Positions 9,207-17,651 of a stretch of DNA of 64,000 nt are shown here, in pieces. The position numbers were made by a program, and so were the translations under genes. The DNA lies in contig NZ_JAAJBV010000002.1 in NCBI RefSeq assembly GCF_011392075.1, forward strand, positions 186,001-250,000, given 5' to 3'. This DNA comes from Flavobacterium celericrescens (lineage in GTDB: Bacteria > Bacteroidota > Bacteroidia > Flavobacteriales > Flavobacteriaceae). The notes beneath the pieces were generated by a model. That model was given only the letters and a program-made list of their open reading frames with translations, was not told the origin of the DNA and did no database searches. Position 1 is the stretch's first letter; every line of letters starts with the position of its first letter.

Positions 9207-9746
9207 CTACTCAAACATTTCTAGTAAAGTGGTAACTGTATTCCAATTTCTAATGGTAGCCACTACATTTAACTTCTTCTCTATATACTTTTGGTCTAAT
9301 CTAGTTTTTCCGGCTCCTATTGCATATTTGATATAAATTCTGCTTTTATCAATTGCAGCTTCATCGGGTTTGAATTGACTAATTTTTAAATCGTTGATAG
9401 CACTTCCTTGTAATTCTTTGGAAAGAAAAGCCACGTACAATTTCTTTGTATCGCAGTCTTTATCCTTTAGATATGAGTTGTTTTTAAAGCACGATTCTAA
9501 ATCATTTTTTTCAATAACTACAACCGGAACTTCCAAACCTAATTCTTTGAAAATCTCCTGTTTTATTTTAAATCCAACACTCGCGCCATGTTCTTCTTCT
9601 GAATCTACAAAAACGTTTCCTGATTGAATATAAGTGCGCACATTTTGAAATCCCGCATTTTCTAAAAGCGTTTTCAAAACGTCCATTTTTATCATGTTGT
9701 GACCGGAAACATTGATTCCGCGAAGTAAAGCTAAGTGGGTTTTCAT
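9207..9746 (-). CDS. DUF1697 family protein
   Basis: A 179-residue protein of the DUF1697 family, whose biochemical role is unknown. It opens with the family signature MKTHLALLRGINVSGHNMIK, followed by a TYIQSGNVFVDS stretch at about 33-44. The start at 9746 is preferred over an in-frame ATG at 9764, because a good -7 box (9762-9769) overlaps the upstream ATG and because family members begin two or three residues before the LLRGINV motif. It follows DUF1003 on the same strand. A broken copy of its 5' 148 bp lies at 10712-10859. Confidence 0.85.
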   Translation of the reverse strand: MKTHLALLRGINVSGHNMIKMDVLKTLLENAGFQNVRTYIQSGNVFVDSEEEHGASVGFKIKQEIFKELGLEVPVVVIEKNDLESCFKNNSYLKDKDCDTKKLYVAFLSKELQGSAINDLKISQFKPDEAAIDKSRIYIKYAIGAGKTRLDQKYIEKKLNVVATIRNWNTVTTLLEMFE

Positions 9747-9761
9747 GGTAGTAATTTGGTG

Positions 9762-9769
9762 CAAAAATA
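9762..9769 (-). promoter_or_regulatory. -7 box for DUF1697 gene
   Basis: TATTTTTG on the minus strand, an exact TAnnTTTG match, 15 bases before the ATG at 9746; it decides the start codon choice. Confidence 0.5.
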
Positions 9770-9776
9770 GAATTTC

Positions 9777-10475
9777 CTATTTAATTCGGTTTAAAATATC
9801 ATTCATCATTTCGATTTGCACTTTTTGAATTTCGATTAACTCTTGTTGTTGGTGCATTACCAAATGATCTATTTTATCATCTAACATTCGAATTTCTAGT
9901 TCTGACTTTAAATTAATCATGTAATCTTTCTTAGCACGTTCACGGTCTTTTTCTTCTTGTCGGTTTTGACTCATCATAATTACTGGCGCTTGTAGTGCTG
10001 CTATACATGATAAAATCAAATTCAATAAAATGAATGGATAAGGATCGAATTCTTTATTCGTAAAAATAAACACATTAGACCCAATCCAAATTGAAATAAA
10101 TATAAAAAAAGAGATAATGAATGTCCAGCTTCCTCCAAATGCAGCCACTTTATCCGCTACAATTTGACCGTAATTTCTTGTATCAGCTTCCTCTTCAACC
10201 TTAGCTACAAACGAAGTATCATCGCCTAAAGACCTAACTACATCTTTTTCTAATTTTGATAACTGACTAATTTCGGTTTGTAAAAATTTTGAAATGTACT
10301 TTTCACGATACACATTCAATTCTTGCACAGAAATCGATTCATTCACATCAAAATCAGGGAAATCTTCTAAAATTAAGTTTAAAATTGAAGTTCGAATTGT
10401 TTTTCCTGAAACTCTATCATTTTCGGGAAATTCGATATTGGAAATAGCACTTGTAAACGTTGTATTGCTTCTCAT
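9777..10475 (-). CDS. DUF1003 domain membrane protein
   Basis: A 232-residue protein of the DUF1003 family. Residues 1-105 are soluble, with a VEEEADTRNYGQIVADKVAAFGGSW-type lead-in, then two membrane helices at about 117-136 and 146-166, ending in the family's ALQAPVIMMSQNRQ motif. A charged coiled-coil-like tail follows from about 176. Family function is unknown. It lies 30 bases upstream of the DUF1697 start; on its other side comes the insertion junction. Confidence 0.85.
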   Translation of the reverse strand: MRSNTTFTSAISNIEFPENDRVSGKTIRTSILNLILEDFPDFDVNESISVQELNVYREKYISKFLQTEISQLSKLEKDVVRSLGDDTSFVAKVEEEADTRNYGQIVADKVAAFGGSWTFIISFFIFISIWIGSNVFIFTNKEFDPYPFILLNLILSCIAALQAPVIMMSQNRQEEKDRERAKKDYMINLKSELEIRMLDDKIDHLVMHQQQELIEIQKVQIEMMNDILNRIK

Positions 10476-10583
10476 AATTCAAAATCATTTTAGCTAATTT
10501 ACGATTAAATCAATTGAATTCTACTACTATTGATTTTAAAAATTGTAGAAATCGAAAAAATCTTATCAAATCCGCACAACAAT

Positions 10584-10685
10584 TCTTATTTTTGCCTCAT
10601 GGGAAAAAAGAGAACAGAAAAAATCGTATTCGAAAACGTAAAAATCCTTGATGCAGGTGCAAAAGGTGTATCGGTAGCAAAAGCT
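10584..10685 (+). pseudogene. Stranded duplicate of the rlmD promoter and 5' end
   Basis: These 102 bases are identical, base for base, to 14047-14148, which holds the -7 box, the ATG and the first 29 codons of rlmD. After the identity ends the frame reads two more codons (Thr, Lys) and hits TAG at 10692, so only a 31-residue peptide could be made. A short similarity (AACAATTC) continues upstream with a 6-base length difference. Together with 14047-14148 it brackets the Roco gene as a direct repeat. It is best read as the footprint left when the Roco segment joined next to rlmD. Confidence 0.9.
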
Positions 10686-10711
10686 ACTAAATAGCTCCAT
10701 ATTTTTTATCA

Positions 10712-10859
10712 GAATCAACAAAAATCTTTCCCGATTGAATATTAGTCCGCTCGTTTTGAAATTCCACATTTTCTAAAACGGTTTTCAAAGCGTCTATTTT
10801 AACCATATTGTGACCGGAAACGTTGATTCCGAGAAGTAAGGCTAAGTGGGTTTACATGG
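10712..10859 (-). pseudogene. Diverged remnant of a second DUF1697 gene (5' part)
   Basis: Aligned without gaps to 9601-9748, the 5' end of the DUF1697 gene; about 127 of 148 bases agree by hand count (about 86%). The copy has the ATG but the next codon is TAA, and nothing beyond codon 50 remains. Divergence far greater than that of the adjacent 102-bp rlmD copy shows it was not duplicated locally at the same time, but more likely came in with the Roco gene from a related species. Confidence 0.85.
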
Positions 10860-10860
10860 T

Positions 10861-13800
10861 TTATTTTTTTCTTTTTCTATACAAATCAATATAAGAATTT
10901 TCTTTTGAGGGATCAAAAAATCTATCATAAATGAGCTTATAAAACAAATAAACACCTAAACAACTCCAAACAAATATTATTAATTTCGAAAACTCATTTT
11001 GTTTAAAATTATTCCATTCCAATTTATTCATTATATAACTAGTCTCTTGGATATAGTTGTAAGCTAAAAACATTGAAAATAAAAAATATAAAACAAATCC
11101 CTTTATAGCATTATTTTTCCATTTTTTAACAGCGATTAACTCATCATTTGTTAAACCTGGTTTTGATTTAGAATTAGGGAGTTCTTGATTTACAACTTTA
11201 AATTCTTCGATTTTACCATCATTGCCAAGAATTCCTATATTAACAGGAGCGTTAAAATTATTAGTTACAGAATTAACTTCTTTTACTAATGCTCTATTAT
11301 TTTCGTCTTCTTGCATATTTTTTTTATCAATCAAATAACAATATTCTTTTACATTTACTTTTTTAAATTCTCCTATTTCATTACAAAAATTTATTTCTGA
11401 TAAATCCTCGTTTTCTTTTATTTTTTTCCAATCTGCAAAGAAAACACAATCTATACTAACATAGACATTAAAAAAAGTTGAAACCCAATTATATTTGTTT
11501 TCCCAGTTCCTACTTTCAAACTCCTCTAAATACCCATCATATTCTTGGATTCTTTCAGAAAAATGGGGTGAATAATCTTCGTCATCAAAATTTAAAACAT
11601 CTCTCCATCTTTTATTCCTATGGTTATCAAAATTCCTTTTTGGTGAATCAACATCTTCAGGTAAATCTAAAATAAAATCTACAATTTCTTTTTGAAGAAT
11701 CAAATTTTTACCTTCTTTGTCTTGATATATCTCAATAGTTTGTTTTTCTCGATTTAATTCAATCATTAAAACACAACCATCTTTTTTAATAATTATTCCA
11801 TTTCTCCAAAACCTGTATTCATTATCATCTTTACTAACAAAGCTACCATATTTTGAGAATATTTTTTGCATAGCAACACTCATCAAATAATTATCTCCAA
11901 TTATTTTTATATTAGAACCAATAAAAATTTGTTCTTTTAAATCTTTTATATGAGGATTTATAGGTTTTAAATATTGCGGAATAAAATAAACATCCTTTTC
12001 ATCATTAATTTCAAAAATTAAATCAAAATACTTTAGTAGATTAACAACTTCTTCAACACTTAATTCCAAAGAATTTTTTGTAATTGATTCTTCAATTTCC
12101 CTTTGAGTTAATCTATCTTTCTTTTCTTTACTTAAAATTTTTTCATATAATAATTCAAGTAAAACTTGAGGTTTACAAAAGACTTTATCTGGTATTAATT
12201 CGTGAAAATACAATAACATTCCCATGTTATGAAAAACCTTTAAAGCTGCAATAGCATTTTCTTTAGAAGGTCGGTTATTTATTTCATTAACTGTTACAAA
12301 ATCTTTATTTAATTCTTGAATTCTTCTCCAAAAAACTTCATAAAATGCAGGATAATTAAACTTTGACATTATACTTTCAGCTTTTTCAAGAAAAATACTT
12401 TTAAAAATCTCTGTTCTTTTGAGATTAAGCAAGCTAAAATTGGTAAAACTTAAATTAAGTATTTTATAATTTTCAGAAAGTTTTTTTTGATTTAAAATTG
12501 TTTCTTGATTAATAGGGTTATTTAAATCAATTTTATTTTCTATTATTAAAACTTCTTCTTTTTTTGATTTATAATTTAATTGTTCTACAATACGTAACCA
12601 ATAATCTAAATTAAAAAATTGATTTTCAATTTCGTCTGAATTTCTCGGAATGTCTTTACCCCAAAGAATTATGTTTAATGCATTTGGGCTAAAAAATAAT
12701 TTGTGTGTTGCATGAAAATATTCTTGCCCACCAAAATCCCAAACATGAAAATTTATATCATTTAAAACAATGTGTTTATATCTTACACCATGAGTTGAAT
12801 CGTTTAATATCGGAACTTCATTAGTTTCTAAATACTCTAATAAATTAGACTTCCCAATATTTGGGTTTCCTAACAGCAAAACCTTGATGTTTTTAAAAGG
12901 AATTCTTTCCTTAGCCTTTTGAGAATATTGCTTAATTGCTTCCCAACCTGCTTCTAAAACTTCTTTTGGAAAATCAATCTCGATTTTTTTATTCCCTCTT
13001 AAATTGACAGATTTAAGACTATCATTTTTTAATAAATCTGTAATGTCAGAAATTTCATTTTCTTCGAGATCAACTTTTTTTAATTTATTTAAGTGTCTTA
13101 ATGGAGAAATATCGGAAACTTTTGTTCTTTTAATCCTTACATACTCTAAATTTTTTAATTCTCCAATTATTGTAATATCACTTATTGGGTTTGATTTTAT
13201 ATTTAAATTCTTTATTTTGATTAATTTTTTTAAAAAAGATAAATTTGAAATACCATTTAGTTTTAGTCTTAGGGTTTTTAATTTTATTAATTCCCCAATA
13301 AAACCAGGTTCTTTTATTTCACAACAATCCAAATCCAAAAATTTCAAATTTTTTAATTTACCAATTTCATCAATATTATTTAATTTCAATGAATATACCA
13401 TTAATATTTCAAGTTTATCTAAAAATGAAATTGGTGATAAATCTATTAATCCAGAAGGATGAATAGACAAAAATTTAAGTTTTGATAATTCTTTAATAAA
13501 ATTTATATTATTATTTTCACTACTAGTACTAAATGTTAATGAAGTTAATTCTTTTAATTTTTTGAGACTATCTAAATCCTCAATATTAGATATGTAAATT
13601 ACTAAATCATTTAGCCCTGAAATTTCACTAATCAATTGCAAATTCTCTTTTGAACTAATCTCAACTCTTAGCTTTTTTAGGTTATTAAAATCTTTTAAAA
13701 AAGTTAAATCAATTTCATTATTCAATGACAATTCTTCAATTTCATGTAAATCATTTTTTAAAAAATCAATAATTTTAATTGTTACATCACTATCTTCTTC

Positions 13801-13929
13801 AATTTTTAGTGCTTTTATTGTTTCTTTTTCATTTAATATATATCCATTTTTTACATAAACAAAACTATAACATTCTTTAAACTCAATACCAAATTCACTT
13901 TCTAATTTTTGAATACTTTCTGGCTTCAT
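10861..13929 (-). CDS. LRR-Roc-COR (Roco family) GTPase with C-terminal membrane helices
   Basis: A 1022-residue Roco-type protein. Residues about 60-320 are leucine-rich repeats of 20-23 residues (LKNLKFLDLDCCEI, LKNLEYVRIKRTKVSDI and others). The Roc GTPase follows: G1 loop GNPNIGKS at 354-361, a Thr at 379 or nearby as switch I candidate, G3 DFGGQE at 398-403 and G4 NKID at 465-468. A COR-like region runs to about 800. Two predicted membrane helices near 941-958 and 982-1000 anchor the tail. Roco GTPases cycle by dimerisation and signal; eukaryotic relatives include LRRK2, but no kinase domain is present here. The gene is very AT-rich, has its own -7 box and sits in an obvious insertion. 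Function unknown; a ligand- or damage-sensing defence role is a guess. Confidence 0.88.
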   Translation of the reverse strand: MKPESIQKLESEFGIEFKECYSFVYVKNGYILNEKETIKALKIEEDSDVTIKIIDFLKNDLHEIEELSLNNEIDLTFLKDFNNLKKLRVEISSKENLQLISEISGLNDLVIYISNIEDLDSLKKLKELTSLTFSTSSENNNINFIKELSKLKFLSIHPSGLIDLSPISFLDKLEILMVYSLKLNNIDEIGKLKNLKFLDLDCCEIKEPGFIGELIKLKTLRLKLNGISNLSFLKKLIKIKNLNIKSNPISDITIIGELKNLEYVRIKRTKVSDISPLRHLNKLKKVDLEENEISDITDLLKNDSLKSVNLRGNKKIEIDFPKEVLEAGWEAIKQYSQKAKERIPFKNIKVLLLGNPNIGKSNLLEYLETNEVPILNDSTHGVRYKHIVLNDINFHVWDFGGQEYFHATHKLFFSPNALNIILWGKDIPRNSDEIENQFFNLDYWLRIVEQLNYKSKKEEVLIIENKIDLNNPINQETILNQKKLSENYKILNLSFTNFSLLNLKRTEIFKSIFLEKAESIMSKFNYPAFYEVFWRRIQELNKDFVTVNEINNRPSKENAIAALKVFHNMGMLLYFHELIPDKVFCKPQVLLELLYEKILSKEKKDRLTQREIEESITKNSLELSVEEVVNLLKYFDLIFEINDEKDVYFIPQYLKPINPHIKDLKEQIFIGSNIKIIGDNYLMSVAMQKIFSKYGSFVSKDDNEYRFWRNGIIIKKDGCVLMIELNREKQTIEIYQDKEGKNLILQKEIVDFILDLPEDVDSPKRNFDNHRNKRWRDVLNFDDEDYSPHFSERIQEYDGYLEEFESRNWENKYNWVSTFFNVYVSIDCVFFADWKKIKENEDLSEINFCNEIGEFKKVNVKEYCYLIDKKNMQEDENNRALVKEVNSVTNNFNAPVNIGILGNDGKIEEFKVVNQELPNSKSKPGLTNDELIAVKKWKNNAIKGFVLYFLFSMFLAYNYIQETSYIMNKLEWNNFKQNEFSKLIIFVWSCLGVYLFYKLIYDRFFDPSKENSYIDLYRKRKK

Positions 13930-13946
13930 AAAAAAACTAATTTCCC

Positions 13947-13954
13947 CAAATATA
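13947..13954 (-). promoter_or_regulatory. -7 box for Roco gene
   Basis: TATATTTG on the minus strand, an exact TAnnTTTG match, 17 bases before the ATG, with a TTG about 15 bases further up. The gene therefore carries its own promoter within the inserted segment. Confidence 0.5.
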
Positions 13955-14049
13955 CTAATTCCATGATATCAACATCAGAATGTTTTTAACTAATTAGCTA
14001 ATACACTATATTTTTTCTTTAAAGATTCTAATAAAACAATTCATTATCT

Positions 14050-14057
14050 TATTTTTG
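14050..14057 (+). promoter_or_regulatory. -7 box for rlmD, leaderless configuration
   Basis: TATTTTTG ends only four bases before the rlmD ATG at 14062. Transcription from it would begin at or next to the A of the start codon. The same box is in the duplicate at 10587-10594. Confidence 0.5.
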
Positions 14058-14061
14058 CCTC

Positions 14062-15474
14062 ATGGGAAAAAAGAGAACAGAAAAAATCGTATTCGAAAAC
14101 GTAAAAATCCTTGATGCAGGTGCAAAAGGTGTATCGGTAGCAAAAGCTCCTGATGGTAAAGTAATATTTCTTCCAAATGTAGTACCAGGCGATGTGGTAG
14201 ACGTGCAAACCATGAAGAAAAGAAAAGCCTACTACGAAGGTAAAGCAATAAAATTTCATGAATTTTCTGAGCATAGAATTGAAACGGTTTGTGCCCATTT
14301 TGGCGCTTGTGGTGGTTGTAAATGGCAAAACATGAAGTACAGTCAACAATTGTTCTATAAAAATCAGGAAGTATATAACAACTTGAAACGTATTGGTAAA
14401 ATTGAATTACCAGAATTCGAGCCGATTTTAGGTTCTGAAAAGCAATTATTCTACAGAAACAAAATGGAATTTGGCTTCTCGAATGCGCGTTGGATGACCG
14501 ATGCCGAAATTCAATCGGGAACTGAATTTGACAATAAAAATGCGTTAGGCTTTCATATTCCAAGAATGTGGGATAAGATTTTAGATATTGAGAAATGTCA
14601 TTTACAAGAAGATCCATCAAACGAGATTCGTAACGAAATTAAGCGATTTGCAAACGAAAACAACCTAACGTTCTTCAATGCAAGAGCTGTGGAAGGTTTG
14701 TTGCGAACATTGATGATTCGTACTGCTTCAACGGGTGAAATCATGGTATTGATTCAGTTTTATGAAAACGATAAAAACGGTATCGAATTGATGATGAACT
14801 TCTTAGCGGAACGTTTTCCTCAAATTACGTCGTTACAATATGTAATCAATCAGAAATTGAATGACACGTTGTATGACCAAGACATTATTTTGTTCAAAGG
14901 TCGTGATTATATTTTGGAAGAAATGGAAGGTTTACATTTTAGTATTAATGCAAAATCGTTCTATCAAACCAATTCGGACCAAGCGTATGAATTGTATAAA
15001 ATTACTAGAGAATTTGCAGGTTTAACTGGAAATGAAACGGTTTACGATTTATATACTGGAACCGGAACTATCGCGCAATTCGTTTCTAAAAAAGCGAAAA
15101 AAGTAATTGGCGTAGAAGCTGTTCCAGAAGCGATTATAGATGCAAAAGCAAATGCGGAACGCAATAACATTACGAATTGTGAGTTTTATGTTGGGGATAT
15201 GAAAAACGTTTTCAACGACGAATTCATTAACCAACACGGGCAACCTGATGTTATCATCACCGATCCACCAAGAGATGGAATGCACAAAGATGTGGTAGAA
15301 ATGTTATTAAAAACTGACGTACCAAAGATTGTATATGTAAGCTGTAATTCAGCAACACAAGCGCGTGATTTGGCTTTGATGGACGAAAAATACAAAGTAG
15401 TTCGTGTGCGTCCAGTGGATATGTTCCCGCAAACGCATCATGTGGAAAACGTGATTCTTTTAGAAAAAAGATAA
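14062..15474 (+). CDS. rlmD: 23S rRNA (uracil-C5)-methyltransferase RlmD/RumA type
   Basis: Methylates C5 of a uridine in 23S rRNA (U1939 in E. coli numbering) using SAM and a 4Fe-4S cluster. The 470 residues begin with a TRAM domain (about 1-65), then a cysteine cluster CAHFGACGGC with Cys at 77, 83 and 86. The SAM-binding YDLYTGTGTIAQ is at about 330-341, DPPRDGMHKD at about 397-406, and the catalytic Cys is in VSCNSAT near 425-431. The E. coli paralogues RlmD, RlmC and related tRNA enzymes are hard to separate by eye. It is followed after 2 bases by a DUF6452 gene. Its 5' end is duplicated at 10584-10685. Confidence 0.92.
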   Translation: MGKKRTEKIVFENVKILDAGAKGVSVAKAPDGKVIFLPNVVPGDVVDVQTMKKRKAYYEGKAIKFHEFSEHRIETVCAHFGACGGCKWQNMKYSQQLFYKNQEVYNNLKRIGKIELPEFEPILGSEKQLFYRNKMEFGFSNARWMTDAEIQSGTEFDNKNALGFHIPRMWDKILDIEKCHLQEDPSNEIRNEIKRFANENNLTFFNARAVEGLLRTLMIRTASTGEIMVLIQFYENDKNGIELMMNFLAERFPQITSLQYVINQKLNDTLYDQDIILFKGRDYILEEMEGLHFSINAKSFYQTNSDQAYELYKITREFAGLTGNETVYDLYTGTGTIAQFVSKKAKKVIGVEAVPEAIIDAKANAERNNITNCEFYVGDMKNVFNDEFINQHGQPDVIITDPPRDGMHKDVVEMLLKTDVPKIVYVSCNSATQARDLALMDEKYKVVRVRPVDMFPQTHHVENVILLEKR

Positions 15475-15476
15475 AT

Positions 15477-15980
15477 ATGAAAAAAATAGCTTTTATAACC
15501 TTGTCCTTGCTTTTAGCGGTTTCATTTTGGAATTGCGAAAAAGACGACATTTGTGCCGAAGGAACTGCTGTAACTCCAAGAGTAATCATTGAGTTTTATG
15601 ATGCTACTGCAACTACTACATTAAAAAACGTAACTAGTTTAGGCGTTATTGAACCTACATTTGCTACTGGTTTTGCTTTTACAGCTGTAAGTAAAATTCA
15701 AGTTCCTTTGCGAACCAATGCAACCACCACCACTTTGAATTTTATTCAAAACGGAAGCGACACTGATACTTCAAATGATAACATTGACGCTATTACATTT
15801 AACTATGCAACTAGCGATGTATACATTTCACGAGCTTGTGGATATAAAACTTTATTTTATTTGGACCCTACAACACCTGTGAGTTTAACCACTGATAGCA
15901 ACAATTGGATTCAAAACATTGTAGTGACCCAACCTGATATTGAAAACGAAAATGAAGTACATGTTAAAATATATTTTTAG
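15477..15980 (+). CDS. DUF6452 family lipoprotein
   Basis: A 167-residue predicted lipoprotein: signal MKKIAFITLSLLLAVSFWNC with Cys 20, then CEKDDICAEGT. The remainder is a beta-rich extracytoplasmic domain (ATTTTLNFIQNGSDTDTSND near 80-99). This matches the DUF6452 proteins that sit with DUF6048 downstream of rlmD in Flavobacteria. No function is known. It overlaps the next gene by 29 bases. Confidence 0.75.
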   Translation: MKKIAFITLSLLLAVSFWNCEKDDICAEGTAVTPRVIIEFYDATATTTLKNVTSLGVIEPTFATGFAFTAVSKIQVPLRTNATTTTLNFIQNGSDTDTSNDNIDAITFNYATSDVYISRACGYKTLFYLDPTTPVSLTTDSNNWIQNIVVTQPDIENENEVHVKIYF

Positions 15981-16668
15981 TCTCACATTAGGATGCGTTT
16001 CGTTTGTTGGAACTGCACAAGTAAAAGACACTGCCAAGGTAGTTTATCCAGAGCGTTATGGTTTGCGATTAGGAGTAGATTTACATCGTTTAGCCAGAAC
16101 TTTTTATGAAACAGACTACAGAGGATTAGAATTGGTAGGAGATTACCGTTTAACCCGTCGTTTTTATATTGCTGGAGAACTTGGCAATGAAGACAAAACT
16201 GTAGACGATGACCGTTTGAACTTTACTACAAAAGGCACCTATTTTAAAGCAGGTTTTGATTACAACTCGTTTGAAAACTGGCTCGACATGGAAAACATGA
16301 TTTATGTAGGAATGCGTTATGGGGTAAGCAGTTTTAGCCAAACCCTAAACAGTTATAAAATTTATGACCCTACCAATTATTATGGGGAAACCGTTATAAC
16401 CTCTGGAGAAAAATTTAATGGCTTAACCGCGAGCTGGATAGAAGTTATAGGAGGAATCAAAGCCGAGTTGTTTAACAACTTATATTTAGGTTTTTCGTTG
16501 CGATTAAACTATTTGGTGTCTGATAAAAAGCCTGCCAACTTTGACAACTTATACATCCCAGGTTTTAACCGTACCTACGACGGGAAATTTGGCGCCGGAT
16601 TGAACTACACTGTGAGCTATTTTATACCCATTTACAAGAAAAACAAACCCATAGCGGAGAAAAAATAA
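15952..16668 (+). CDS. DUF6048 family outer-membrane beta-barrel-like protein
   Basis: The chosen ATG at 15952 (MKYMLKYIFSLTLGCVSFVG) gives 238 residues with a signal peptide ending near the TAQ before VKDTAK; a TTG further up is less likely. Repeated alternating hydrophobic strands with aromatic ends (GLRLGVDLHRLA, GLELVGDYRLTRRFYIAGELG, GTYFKAGFDYNSF) suggest a small outer-membrane barrel. The family, DUF6048, has no assigned function. It overlaps and is probably coupled to the DUF6452 gene; a terminator follows at once. Confidence 0.72.
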   Translation: MKYMLKYIFSLTLGCVSFVGTAQVKDTAKVVYPERYGLRLGVDLHRLARTFYETDYRGLELVGDYRLTRRFYIAGELGNEDKTVDDDRLNFTTKGTYFKAGFDYNSFENWLDMENMIYVGMRYGVSSFSQTLNSYKIYDPTNYYGETVITSGEKFNGLTASWIEVIGGIKAELFNNLYLGFSLRLNYLVSDKKPANFDNLYIPGFNRTYDGKFGAGLNYTVSYFIPIYKKNKPIAEKK

Positions 16669-16672
16669 AACC

Positions 16673-16699
16673 AAGCGTTACGAAAGTAACGCTTTTTTT
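16673..16699 (+). terminator. Terminator after rlmD-DUF6452-DUF6048
   Basis: Arms AAGCGTTAC and GTAACGCTT around GAAA, followed by T7. A perfect stem 5 bases after the stop. Confidence 0.88.
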
Positions 16700-16758
16700 A
16701 TACCCAAACTTTAACAAAATGTACAGAAAATCTGTAATGCCATTTGTAGGAGTTTGGA

Positions 16759-16766
16759 TATATTTG
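16759..16766 (+). promoter_or_regulatory. -7 box for the small two-gene module
   Basis: TATATTTG, an exact TAnnTTTG match, 69 bases before the ATG at 16835. TTTGGA lies just upstream. A GTTAGCAG element (16792-16799) lies in the leader. Confidence 0.45.
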
Positions 16767-16834
16767 TTTGATAACTTGATGGTATTTAATAGTTAGCAGT
16801 AATAATAAACCCGACCTTATAAAAATAGAAAAAT

Positions 16835-17212
16835 ATGATTACAGCATTAAGTAAAGATGGTAAGATAAAACGGAAAGTTATATATAATGAAGTAATTCTT
16901 ATGATGGATAAATATGACTCTTTATCTTTTCACGCAAAAGACAATAACATTAATCTTGACACAAAAGTAAATTTCAATTTTAGTGATACAGGCGATAAAT
17001 ATGGAGCGAAAGGAAGTATATCAGATGATTATTCCGAAATCAATATAACTCTAATGAATTGGTATTCGACATCTAGAATTGAAAACACAGCCCCAGTTGA
17101 AGTAGAATTAAAATCTGGAGAAAAAATATGGCTTAAATATGGAACTTCAGCAGATGAAAAAAAAGACTTTAGAATGTTTCATTTAACAATTTGGGGGGAA
17201 ACAAAACCATGA
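16835..17212 (+). CDS. Hypothetical protein, possible beta-sandwich (DUF6864-like?)
   Basis: A 125-residue cytoplasmic-looking protein without signal or membrane helices. Alternating strands are evident: KVIYNEVILMMDKYDSLSFH, KVNFNFSDTGDKYG, SEINITLMNWYS, VEVELKSGEKIWLKYG and FRMFHLTIWG. The layout, with a beta-rich core and a C-terminal FHLTIW strand, reminds me of DUF6864-type proteins, but I cannot confirm this. Its TGA overlaps the ATG of the next gene (ATGA), so the two are translationally coupled. It stands in an accessory pocket after the rlmD operon terminator. Confidence 0.6.
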   Translation: MITALSKDGKIKRKVIYNEVILMMDKYDSLSFHAKDNNINLDTKVNFNFSDTGDKYGAKGSISDDYSEINITLMNWYSTSRIENTAPVEVELKSGEKIWLKYGTSADEKKDFRMFHLTIWGETKP

Positions 17213-17448
17213 GTCGAGTAATTAAAAATATTGAAGAAAAGGGATCTTCAACTGAATCTAGCAAATTTGATCAATTTTTTGGGCAACACTTTAAAAGTTT
17301 AGTAGTTGGTATTTTAATACTTATACTCATAGCCGCATTCACAATAATCTATTGTGTAAAAACAACAGTTAGTGGAGAAGTGGTAACATTATTTTCAAGT
17401 GCTATTATGGGGCTGATTGGTTATTTTGCTGGTTCTAAGAATAATTAA
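17209..17448 (+). CDS. Small two-helix membrane protein
   Basis: A 79-residue protein (MSRVIKNIEEKGSSTESSKF...) with a charged N-terminus of about 27 residues, a membrane helix at about 30-49, a short outside loop and a second helix at about 57-73 ending GYFAGSKNN. The ATG at 17209 overlaps the upstream stop as ATGA and is preceded by a G-rich GGGGGGAA stretch, unusual in this genome. A TTG 18 bases upstream is less likely. Function unknown; the coupling with the preceding beta-rich protein suggests a two-part unit, soluble sensor or effector plus membrane partner. Confidence 0.6.
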   Translation: MSRVIKNIEEKGSSTESSKFDQFFGQHFKSLVVGILILILIAAFTIIYCVKTTVSGEVVTLFSSAIMGLIGYFAGSKNN

Positions 17449-17651
17449 TATTAATGCTACTAATTGGGGTTGTACATGTGGGAGAGTGAGAATTTATCAG
17501 TAAGGATTTTGCATTTTTACTTCTATCCTATTTTCAAACTTTTCTTTCAAATTTTTCGATATATTTGTAAACATCAGTAATAAAAACCACACTTACAGAA
17601 AGCTAGCGGGTCGCTGGCAGGAATATTACTAAAAATCGTAAACCACAACAT
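17449..17651 (+). promoter_or_regulatory. Intergenic leader of the GHKL gene with -7 box and hairpin
   Basis: Within this 203-base gap TATATTTG at 17560-17567 matches TAnnTTTG exactly. At 17602-17618 GCTAGCG and CGCTGGC can pair around GGT (one T-G wobble), a GC-rich hairpin that stands out in this AT-rich region. The stretch TATATTTG...CAGTAATAA also resembles the leader of the two-gene module at 16759-16808. Confidence 0.4.

Noticed and set aside
10566..10769. Minus-strand 67-codon frame across the insertion scar
   Set aside because: It is antisense to the duplicated rlmD 5' end and crosses the junction; not a gene.
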